64,000 nt of DNA, taken from NCBI GenBank assembly GCA_022818135.1, contig JAFMSR010000003.1:34561449-34625448 (forward strand), in the 5' to 3' direction. Shown here piece after piece: positions 54,416 through 64,000 of the stretch. Below the pieces are notes generated by a model. It was not told the DNA's origin and did no database searches. It saw nothing but the letters and a program-made list of their open reading frames with translations. The DNA is from Saxidomus purpurata (Eukaryota; Mollusca; Bivalvia; Venerida; Veneridae). The translations under genes were made by a program, and so were the position numbers. How positions within the stretch are numbered: position 1 is the first letter of the stretch; every line of letters starts with the position of its first letter.

Positions 54416-57400
54416 GCAGGTGTTCCCATTATACGTCCCTTCGTGCATATAAAAAGAATTGTAATTTTTAAACATAAGCAAACGTCTGCAGGTAAAACCA
54501 AATGGTGTGAACCTATTATAATGGACTAACTCAACATAGAATTCATTCATTGTAGTATTAAGCTTTAACTACCTAGGCCCCATGTCAAAATAACCCCTAC
54601 CTTGCTAGAATTAAACTGATATTTCCTTCATTCAACTAAACCGATATTGCCTCATAACTTAGACAATACATGCACCTTTTATAGAGGTGTTTACAAAATA
54701 GTACCTAAATAGTAAACATTCTACTGACAATGAACAGTAACATTGATGTACAGACATATCAAGGTTCATTTATTGCCAACTGACAAAAATACTTGGCCCA
54801 GCTGAGTAAATGCAAGAAGCTTGTGCTGATTTAATTTAAAAAATCGCTAAATCTTGTATATTCACTAGCTCTCTTAAAAAAGAAATATAATCAGTAATAT
54901 AAGTGAATGCTTGATAACTGTTTGAGTGTTGAATACATTATTATTACACCCTACAGGTTAACTCAACTCTAGGACAGGAAAATACTTCAAAATTTTGCTC
55001 TACAGACTTGTAGATCTTGTAATCTGAACAGTGCCGAAAAAATCTCAATGATGCATCCTGTGGAAGTTTACCAGCTGAGCAGCACAAAGTGCCAGGGCTG
55101 ATCAAGGTCTCCACTGGTCACAATCATAGATATATCTAACTCTAGCAGAGCAAGCTTTAACCAATGTACTGCTAGAATTCTATAATTCAACTGGCACATC
55201 TTTCAATTTGGACAGTACCGTAACTACACACAAGGACGCTCTGACAAAGAAAGATTATAGACTAGTCATGATCTTCACTAGTCACCATGGCAACTGCCAG
55301 TAAGGTATGATTTAAATATGTCTCAAATCAGTTTACAATAACAGACTACCTTGTACTTTTCATGTCACAAAAATGACTACAATCTAAACTAGCCAGGATA
55401 ATTCCAAGCTTTGTCACACGCCATTTGCAAGTCCTTCTTTACTTCATATATAGTTAAACTATATGGCATTAACCCTCTATAAGAAGCTACCATACCAATT
55501 CTCTTATGACACTATAAAGTCAACACGTAAACAACCATATTGAAACTTTTATCGGCAGTGTCAAACAAGTGGTTTCATTTATACAATAATATGTACATAT
55601 AATTCAAGAATATCCCCAATATATTGATTTGCACCCACATTTATGTACACAGTAAACATATACTATACATATATATCACAGAGCTAAATGAGGCCAGACT
55701 GGGGATCTAACAGGTCGGACACTACTATCATGCTCACTTAAAAGAAATATTACAGTTCCTTGATTTGCTGCCTGTATCTTCATTAAGAGCTTTTGTATGA
55801 ACAAGACCAGTCCTTTACTATTACTTGTTTTAATTTATAGTCCCTGCCAACCCGAAAGATTTCTCCCTTCCCCCTCCCACCCCCTGAACTTCCCAAGACA
55901 GTAAGATACGCAAAATTTGAAACTTTAGGGAGTTTTGTTTTACCTGACTGCAAAACAGTTTTGTCTAAATATTATAATTATTTAGCCAAATTGTGTAAAA
56001 TGACAGTAGCCAAAATTAGGTGTGAGGGTTTGCAGACCAGACACACATTGCCAGCATTCAAAAGTATCTGATAATGAACTTAGTTATATTTACAACACTA
56101 AAACCTATTTGCATTAAGGCTATTTCTCTCTCCCCCCTATCCGCCCAGTGTGGTCAACAATAATGTTCTTGGGGCTCCTCAATGGCAAACTATCCTGCAA
56201 TTTATATGGAAGTGTTTCAATTTTATATCAAATAACGCTCGAAATCCTAAGGTTTATAAGTCAACTCCAAATGTGTAAAGAAATTCTTGAGGAAAACAAT
56301 GTACATGGCCATCAAAGTCCATCCATAGAAATACAGTATTACAGTTAAACCTGTATACAAAGACCAACCAACTGTAGAAGACCTAAAAACTAGTCCCAAG
56401 TTTTTTGTGGTTTCACTAACAAGTGTTCCTATAAGGGATAATAGTGTGTTTACTTCTACAGTCTGTGTTTACTTGCAGGCTGGTCTTTGTTAAGGTGGTC
56501 TTTAATACAGGTTCGACTGTAAAAAGCATGAGTAAGATCCCCACAATTCTACATAAGCAATGAAGTAAGTCTACACCTGCCTGTGTTTCATTACTATAAT
56601 TATTAAACAACTGCTAAGTTTATATGAAAGATTTTGTGCAATTTGTGTTGAAATATCAGTAGTCTGTGTTTCAGTCACAGACAGATCTCTAGCAAGGGTA
56701 CAATGACCTCTTTCAACAATAACTAGTAACTGCAATTTTTTTTTTTACCTTCATACTATTTCATTCTCCGATGGAAGAGCATGACACATTAGTAAAATGC
56801 AATGCAGATGTGCATGTCAATAAGAATGTCTCCGAAACTTTTGTCATAAACAATTCAAACTTTAACTTTGTACAAGTATATAAGCAAATTTTCCTTGACA
56901 GAAGCTTCCCTGGTCCCATGATATATGTTCCCAATAAAAGATGGAAAAATCTGCAAAAGTGCTCCCAAAGATGGTATACTAAATATGATAAAACACTCTT
57001 CCCATGATGTTATATATTTGTTCTCTCATAGATGGAAGTCTCCCAAGTGATTGTGCACAAACAATGATGTTACGCTTCAAATGATAGAAAACTCTCTATC
57101 ATGGTGAAATGTACTACCAATAAAATAACCAGTTGAAAACCCGCTAGAGTAACATCACCAGGGTAAATCTCCCCTCAACATGTGTTGTGTTTTCTGATTA
57201 ACAAATCAGTGAGTTCAAACTAACAACAAGTCAAAATAATAACATTTTTTTAAAAATATTGCACCACATTCATTCTGTTTGTTGAAAATAACCTTCACTG
57301 AATTTGTTAGTACATTCTCTAAATTAGTAGTTACAAAGGCAAACAAGCACTTCATACACATTCTTATATAACACTACAGTAAAGCACAATCTATGAAGTT

Positions 57401-57469
57401 GAATTCAGTGTCCTATATAAATAAAAATAACAACTGTTTCTATATTTAGTCACAATATGAGGAGGAAGG
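54416..57469 (-). other. Probable 3' UTR or downstream region of the SYAP1-like gene
   Basis: No other exon or RNA gene is visible. If the UTR reaches the AATAAA on the minus strand at 54774-54769 it would be about 2.7 kb; this is a guess. The frames at 56148-56348 and 56771-57007 have no domain. Confidence 0.35.
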
Positions 57470-57627
57470 TTATGTTTGGGCAGACTCCTGTTCTATTTGT
57501 TTAAGTATTTCATTTTCAATATCAGGATCATCTACATCATCATCATCGTTAACCATTTCATATTCCTGAAGTTCACGTTGTAATTCCTCCTCCCATTCTG
57601 GTACATCGGCCTTGTCGTCTTTCTTGC
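57470..57627 (-). CDS. SYAP1: SYAP1-like conserved last exon
   Basis: 158 bp to the stop TAA (57472-57470). It encodes GKKDDKADVPEWEEELQREL, QEYEMV, an Asp run and ILKQIEQESAQT. The ELQxELQEYE motif is the conserved C-terminus of SYAP1. Confidence 0.85.
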
Positions 57628-60600
57628 CTGAAAATAGATTTTCACAACCTTTTATTGTTTGTTGTTTCGAGTTTTCTGAAAACCTTTACATTCCTGATTT
57701 GTACTTTTTATAAGTTAATATTTGTTCATTTCTAACTTGTGTCCTTCAAACATACCAGTGCATCAGTATTTACATATAAACATTAGTTAGTTCTAAATCT
57801 CACACCTGACATCGTTTTATAGAATTATGACTATTCTAAACAGATCAAATTAGGTAAATGTCACAGTGATAATGCTTTCTGGTATTAGAGGCTTAATACT
57901 GCTAGTCAATGTTGTTTCAAAGGCCCTAAATATGGTCCTATTCATAAACTATATCATTTCACTGATTCAAATTTGAGTTTTAAAAAGAAATTTACATGTA
58001 CAATCAAATAAAACAGATATGTGAAATATTATAGCCAACCCCCATTATGAAAGTTCAGGCAAATAAGGTTGTGCATAAGAAAGAACTAAACGCAAATTTT
58101 CAGAAACTGTACAAGTAATTTACTGGTATTCCAATTTTGATAAGTAGTTTTCTTCATGTGAACATGAAAATAAGTTGTACAACTTTACATTTTTTACTCC
58201 TATATTCTTCTTCAATCTGACCTCACATAAAAATTACCCACTTTACACAATTATTGAAGGTAATTTTGAATGTTTGCTCACAAAAGATGTATAAACAAAT
58301 TCTACACTGAGAACCATCTAAGAGTCCTTGTAGATTTTCCTATAGGCCTACATTAACAGGCAGCAAATGTTAATTCATATCTGCTTTCCTGAGTTTTAAA
58401 CAGGGTGTAAATTTGAGCTGTGCTGTGTGAAAGTAAGTGTTATTAATTCAGCAAATATCTTATATGAAAGTCAACAAGTACAATTGCAACTATGGCAAAA
58501 CCTGAAAGACAAAACTTTTATTTCACTGAGGTTAACATTAATAAGATTATGTGAATAGTACTATGTGTCTGAATGGATATATGGATCAACATTACATGTA
58601 CATGCAAATACATTATAACATGTATTAAAATCTTGGTTTAAATGAGCTTCAATGGCTAAATTCTGAAGACATGCAGCAGTAGAAGAACATTTTTATGACC
58701 GAAAGTTGAGAGAACCCTTCTGATATGTAGACCAAGAACATGCAGTGGCAACTAAGGGGGGAGACAAACATGCAAAATGATATCATGTTTAGCAATAACT
58801 TATCCAAGAGTCAGTTCACAGGTTACCTCCAACACAATTTTTGTTAAGAATAAGATATTATTGTTGTGAAAATATATATTACTACAACACATGTATATTC
58901 AAGATTTATTTTTATAATTTTATTAGGACTCCATCTTATCTTTTATATAATGGAATGGAACTGTTACCACCTGGTGTTCTGATAATATGACATCAACAGA
59001 AGTTTGAGACAAACTATTCTATAACAATTCATCACATTAATCAATATGATACAACATGATTATTTCTACAGCAAAATGACAGTAAAATTTGAAAGAGCAT
59101 GTTACCGGTACCTCACTGCTAATAAATAGTATAGAAATCAACTCTCTCATTAAGTTAGCTAAAAAAGCACCTGATTATCCTATCTCAAATAACCATCACA
59201 TTAGCCATTAAATGTACCTTAGTGTGTATTGTGTAAACTAGAGCTATCACTAAATGTGATTAATACCCCCGAAAGACTGCTTTATAAACTGAGGAAGTTT
59301 GTAGTAACAGAATACCTTGCAAAAAAAACTAAAATAGAAATATTGTTATTGGCAATAACTCTGTAATTAGTCAAGATAGAGTTATGGTTCCTGTGCACTG
59401 CACTTCCTCTCAATGTACTTGACCACTGTATGAAGTTGTATTGAATTCCAACCAGTAGTTTTCAAGTTATGCTCCAGACAAGGAAAATAAACAAAGGGCA
59501 GTAACTCTGTAATTACTCAAGATAGAGTTATGGGTCCTGTGCACTGCACTTCCTCTTATTGTGTTTGACCATTCTATGAAGTTGTATTGAATTAAAACCA
59601 GTAGTTTTCAAGTTATGCTCCGGACAAGGAAAATAGCAAAGGGAAATAACTCTGTAATTACTTGAGATAGAGTTATGGTTCCTGTGCACTGCACTTCCTC
59701 TCAATGTCCTTGATCATTGTATGAAGTTGTATTGAATTCCAACCAGTAGTTTTCAAGCTATGCTCCGGACAAGGAAAAGTAACAAAGGGTAATAACTCTG
59801 TGAATATTCAAGATCAAGTTATGGTTCTTGTACACTGCACTTCCTCTCAATGTACTTGACCATTGTATGAAGTTGTATTGAATTCCAACCAGTAGTTTTC
59901 AAGTTATGCTCCAGACAAGGAAAATAAACAAAGGGCAGTAACTCTGTAATTACTCAAGATAGAGTTATGGTTCCTGTGCACTGCACTTCCTCTTATTGTG
60001 CTTGACCATTCTACAAAGTTGTATTGAATTCCAACCACTAGTTTTCAAGTTATGCTCCGGACAAGGAAAATAAACAAAGGGCAATAACTCTGTAATTACT
60101 CAAGCTAGAGTTATGGTTCTTGTACACTGCACTTCCTCTTATTGTGCTTGACCATTCTATGAAGTTGTATTGAATTGCCACCTGTAGTTTTCAAGTTATG
60201 CTCCGGACAAGGAAAAGTAACAAAGGGCAATAACTCTGTAATTACTCAAGATAGAGTTATGGTTCTTGTGCACTGCACTTCCTCTCAATGTGCTTGATCA
60301 TTGTATGAAGTTGTATTGAATTCCAACCAGAAGTTTTCAAGTTATGCTCCGGACAAGGAAAAGTAACGAAGGGCAATAACTCTGTAATTACTCGAGATAG
60401 AGTTATGGTTCTTGTACACTGCACTTCTTATTGTGCTTGACCATTCTATGAAGTTGTATTGAATTGCCACCTGTAGTTTTCAAGTTATGCTCCGGACAAG
60501 GAAAAGTAACAAAGGGCAATAACTCTGTAATTACTCGAGATAGAGTTATGGTTCTTGTGCACTGCACTTCCTCTCAATGTGCTTGATCATTGTATGAAGT

Positions 60601-63600
60601 CGTATTGAATTGCTACATGTAGTTTTCAAGTTATGCTCCGGACAAGGAAAATGCAACAGACCGCCTGACCGACCGACCAACCACCGGGTGACTCCTATAT
60701 ACCCCCCAAACTTTGTTTCGGGGGTATAATTAACTCAAAACTTTTTCAGTTTGATTTTAGCTTTTCAGCAAATTCTTATTATAGCAGCTCTTCCTGAAAT
60801 TACCGTATGTGACTATTTCAGTTGTTACAAAATAATGCCAGAAGAAAGTTTCATTGAGAATGAATAAGCTAGGTTTTTAATGATAAACTTTTATTTAAAC
60901 CAGCAGAGGGTAAGCAGTCTGTCCAAAAGCCTTGACTCCATTATGGAATTCTCTTTGAGCTATAATAAATACTATAGCATTCACTAATTTTGAATAATGT
61001 TCTTTTACAACAATTTTGAGCCGCATTTCAGCCATACCTACAAATTACCATTTTGTTGGGTACACTTTTCACACTGATATCATGTGAAAATGGTAATGTT
61101 ACTAACGTACCATTCTATATCACTGATTCACATCATCTCGAAACACATTGCAACTGACGCTGTATAAAATGGAGTCAAAGCTTTTCATGGCAAGGTGAAA
61201 CGAACTGTTCTATAGAGTTAAATACAACCATCAATTAATTTCTACCCATAGGATGTTGCATCCTGTGCCCTCTATTGTCCTACCTATGAATTTTGTTGCT
61301 CTTCTTGTTTTTGTTCTTGTTGCAAAGCTAAATATTCATCAATAAGAGTTTGTTCCCAATCATCATCTTCATCATTACCACCTGTGCAGACAGACAGACG
61401 ATCAGAGATGTAAGTCATCAATATGATTACATGTACTAGTATATAGTGTATTTAGTAACTGTTTGACTTATGGCAAATATAAATAACAAGTAATTCTTAA
61501 CAATTTCAAACAAATTTAAACAACTGTATCATGTAATCATGCTATGACAACCTGAATAACTTACATCTCTCTGGTCAAATGCACTTACAAATGTGTGTAC
61601 ATGTTTAATTGTAAATACTTGTGTGCAATAACCTGAAATTAACACACACTTGAAACACCAGGGGCAAAATGTAAACTCACTACCATACATGACAAACAAA
61701 GGCACAAGATCTGAATAGATTATTACAAATCGAGATAATGGCCATTTTGACATTTTGCATACCAACACTTGCTGATTTAAATAAAATTTGCAAATAAGTT
61801 TGTTTTTTTCTCATTTCTGTGCTTGAGGTTATTTTGTGCAGCAAAAACTCTCAACTTTGCACACTCTGGAAAGATACCTTTTTATTTAAAGAACACTTGG
61901 CTAAATTATAGAAATAACCGGTGCAATATGAAAGCAGAACACATTCACAACACAACAAGTACAAATTCTCAGGGAAGAAAAATGAAGGAGCCATTCACAA
62001 AGATCTAACAACTTCTTAGTACACATTTCACTGTATATTTATGCATATGCAATGTATATTAGTGGTGACACATGCTTAGGAAAACACAAAACAAGAACAT
62101 TTTTATCTTAATTCTAACATTAAAATAACATAACTATCAAGACTTACATAAAACATTTTTACCTATAGTGATCATATTACATGTACCATGTGTTTTAAAA
62201 CTGACCTATGTTTCTTTTAAACTGACCTATGGTTCTGATACACATACTTCAAATCTGTGCTTATTAAATTGTGTAAGATGTCAATCAGCATTAAAATAAT
62301 GAAGTCAGTTATAACCAAAATTGAACTTTGGATTTTAATGGTGTAAAGTATAACTGGTATGCTATTTTACTATTTGTTCAGTGTGACATTTCATAAATTA
62401 TTCACTGGCCTAAATAGAAATTCCCCAAGCCATGAACCAGTGACTGCTGATTACAACAACGAAGCTTATAAACTTAGTAAAATAGCTTTCCTTGTACAAT
62501 GACTTAGAAACCCTCACCCCCTTCCCCTGGTTTTGAACTTCTTAAGCATTGATACTCCTATTAGACAATGTATTAAGATCTTTATTACAATTATAGGTAT
62601 TCACCGTTCAAGTTCTTCAACTGTTCAATTTATTGAAATTATCTTTATTTTATTCTCAGTATCGTACTAATACAGTAATTATAACTGGAACCACTTTTAC
62701 AATGATCTGGCATAATGGGAGTTTATGAGATCAAATCAGGACAAAAATCAAATGTTATATGTTTAAGGAAAACTACGACTCTCCAACAGTCTGGAAATGA
62801 TAACCTGTTCACCCATGTAAAAAAAATAACTTAATTTTCTAATAATACAAAAACAGTAGCACAAACTGAAAAACGTTTTAACAAAATTGCCTAACTCTTT
62901 ATGTTCAAACAAAATTACACAAGATCAGTTTGAAAACTTACAAAAGACTGATAAATGAAGAGTCTACCAATCTGCTTTAAACCTATACATAATGTTCATA
63001 GTCCTAGAACTAAAAGAGATAACTGAAAGCTCCTTATCAAAGTGGAAATCTAGTGTATTCCTGGAAAAGCACCAGGTCTATTTTAGCTATTATAACTACT
63101 GACCTTCCTCCTTCTGGAGTTCCTCCATACCAAGCATCTGCATCTCTTTCTTGAGATCTTCATCACTGATGTGACCTTCTTCCTGGAATGTATCACTCAC
63201 AAACTCGTTCTCTTGAGGACTAGTTCCTTCAATCACATCTTCATCAGCTTTCTTTATAGGTTTAGGAGAGGATTTGCCTGCAAACAATCAGACAACAACT
63301 GATTTAAATTGTGTTGATACTCGTGTACATTTAACATATTTCATTGAAAAAAGCAGTTTGCAGATTCTTGTTACAGTTTAATGTTACCTTTGTTCTGAAA
63401 ACATACAAAATGTGACAACAAAATTCATTATCTCTGTGTTTCAGTTACAGGAAAGTGGAATCAAACAGATATTTACACAAACTCTTGGCATTGTAATGTA
63501 TTGTCCCTTTTCAATCTAAGTAAAACTATACAAGAAAATAAACGCAAGTGGTACAAACGATCAAAACAGGCTAAGTTAAATGTCTTTTATTCAGATCGGT

Positions 63601-63678
63601 GTTATGACTCAATCTAAGTAGAAGTACATCACTTACCACTGCTAGACAGGGATTCTCTGGAACCATGTGGTTTACCCT
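57470..63678 (-). CDS. SYAP1: SYAP1-like BSD-family protein, 3' part, with alternative ends
   Basis: Exons found on the minus strand: 63678-63637, 63277-63104, then either 61381-61284 or 57627-57470. All internal boundaries are phase 1. The second exon contains NEFVSDTFQEEG and SDEDLKKEMQMLGMEEL, and the last contains WEEELQRELQEYEMV. This is the order and wording of the C-terminal part of synapse-associated protein 1 of animals (FVSDxF, DLxKEM, ELQQELQEYE). The BSD domain lies upstream, beyond the window. SYAP1 is a cytosolic adaptor linked in mammals to Akt phosphorylation after growth-factor signalling; the role here is inferred. Genes on the other strand or isoform use are not visible. 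5' exons are missing from the window. Confidence 0.85.
57631..59255. other. SYAP1-like intron, nothing recognised
   Basis: AT-rich intron between the conserved last exon and the tandem array. No exon, RNA gene or named repeat could be supported. Confidence 0.45.
59260..60732. mobile_element. TIR-bounded element with nine ~146-bp tandem units
   Basis: GAGTTAT landmarks lie at 59379, 59525, 59670, 59815 (CAAGTT variant), 59962, 60108, 60254, 60400 and 60543: spacings 146, 145, 145, 147, 146, 146, 146 and 143. Each unit contains GGGCAATAACTCTGTAATTA, GTGCACTGCACTTCCTCT, GAAGTTGTATTGAATT and GTTATGCTCCGGACAAGG. The flanks are TTAATACCCCCGAAAG at the left and CTTTGTTTCGGGGGTATAATTAA at the right, which are inverted. 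No coding frame, so a non-autonomous DNA-transposon-like repeat. It lies in the SYAP1-like intron. Confidence 0.8.
60891..60896 (-). promoter_or_regulatory. Candidate poly(A) signal for the short SYAP1-like isoform
   Basis: AATAAA on the minus strand in the stretch AACTTTTATTTAAACC, about 390 bp after the TAG of the 61.3-kb exon. Typical spacing for a short 3' UTR. Confidence 0.4.
61284..61381 (-). CDS. SYAP1: SYAP1-like alternative terminal (or stop-bearing) exon
   Basis: After TCTGCACAG the frame reads GGNDEDDDWEQTLIDEYLAL and ends QQNS and TAG at 61286-61284. The acceptor phase fits the exon at 63104. AATAAA lies on the minus strand at 60896-60891, about 390 bp further, so it can act as a last exon. 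TAG is followed at once by GTAGGA, so splicing on as a stop-bearing cassette is the alternative. Confidence 0.65.
61385..63100. other. SYAP1-like intron, nothing recognised
   Basis: AT-rich intron between the 63.1-kb exon and the alternative exon; the frames at 61529-61768 and 61823-62008 show no domain. Confidence 0.45.
63104..63277 (-). CDS. SYAP1: SYAP1-like exon with FVSDxF and DLKKEM
   Basis: 174 bp, phase 1-1. It encodes KSSPKPIKKADEDVIEG, NEFVSDTFQEEG and DLKKEMQMLGMEELQKEE. It starts after TTTGCAG and ends GAAG|GTCAGT. Confidence 0.88.
63637..63678 (-). CDS. SYAP1: SYAP1-like internal exon, Ser-rich linker
   Basis: 42 bp, phase 1-1, so it can be skipped in frame. It encodes GKPHGSRESLSSSG. 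Acceptor TTCACAG, donor GTAAGT. Its length and linker nature suggest a cassette exon. Confidence 0.65.
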
Positions 63679-64000
63679 CTGTGAATTCAAAGTGAAAGCT
63701 ATTTTATGGATTGCACTAGCTTAAGGAAATATATTTTATTAACCTATCACCTGCCTGCCAAAACAGCTAACATGAGATTGTATCATGAATTTTAAAAGTT
63801 TATCTTTTTGAGCTCTTTTATTACAAGACTTAAAATCTCTCGGATATTCTTAAAATTTCTAAATAATTATGTAGTTTATATTGATATTTTACTTTGAATT
63901 ATTTTTTTATATTCACAAACTGAGTAGATGTTTTTAAATAAAAACACATATCTTCCAAAATGGCTATTCAGCTTTAATGCCCTTGAACTTTTACAAAACC

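Noticed and set aside
59260..60732. CRISPR-like or coding tandem repeat
   Set aside because: The 146-bp unit has no constant frame (146 is not a multiple of 3) and no unique spacers.

Overview
This is a eukaryotic, intron-rich, AT-rich animal genome window, most likely from a bivalve mollusc. That inference rests on gene structure (short exons with GT-AG introns and conserved animal proteins), on dispersed tRNA-derived SINEs and open-ended ~146-bp tandem repeats of a style I associate with clams and other bivalves, and on the absence of any bacterial gene organisation. Two runs of exactly 500 N (40675-41174 and 53501-54000) are scaffold gaps. Most open frames are chance; the real protein genes are all on the minus strand and are spliced.

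Layout. 0-12 kb: a secreted three-domain Kazal-type protease inhibitor gene (exons 11161 down to 4483) with a TATA box. Its repeated exon and the flanking intron (~1.68 kb) were duplicated in tandem, and a LINE 3' fragment sits in one intron. 12-24 kb: gene-poor DNA with a tRNA-Asp, several tRNA-derived SINEs, a broken PIF/ISL2EU-like transposase remnant and a frameshifted CR1/L2-like LINE (17.36-20.48 kb). 24-30 kb: several foldback (hairpin) elements, including one inside an 852-bp segment present twice. 31.2-40.2 kb: an almost complete malic enzyme gene, 11 coding exons whose phases all match, lacking only the N-terminal exon(s). 42-46 kb: a CTN-rich low-complexity tract and a large imperfect palindrome (arms at 43.1-43.65 and 44.87-45.48 kb). 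46.3-52.5 kb: an array of 13 intact-looking tRNA-Ala genes (8 AGC, 5 TGC) plus three broken copies, on the minus strand at a period of ~382 bp. 57.5-63.7 kb: the 3' part of a SYAP1-like BSD-family gene with two phase-compatible terminal exons. One intron holds a TIR-bounded array of nine ~146-bp units.

The genes do not form a pathway. Malic enzyme makes NADPH or NADH from malate, SYAP1 is a signalling adaptor, the Kazal protein is a secreted inhibitor, and the tRNA array supplies alanine tRNAs. The most interesting content is structural: exon duplication in the Kazal gene, the interleaved tRNA-Ala isoacceptor array, the alternative SYAP1 ends, and the families of hairpin and tandem-repeat elements.
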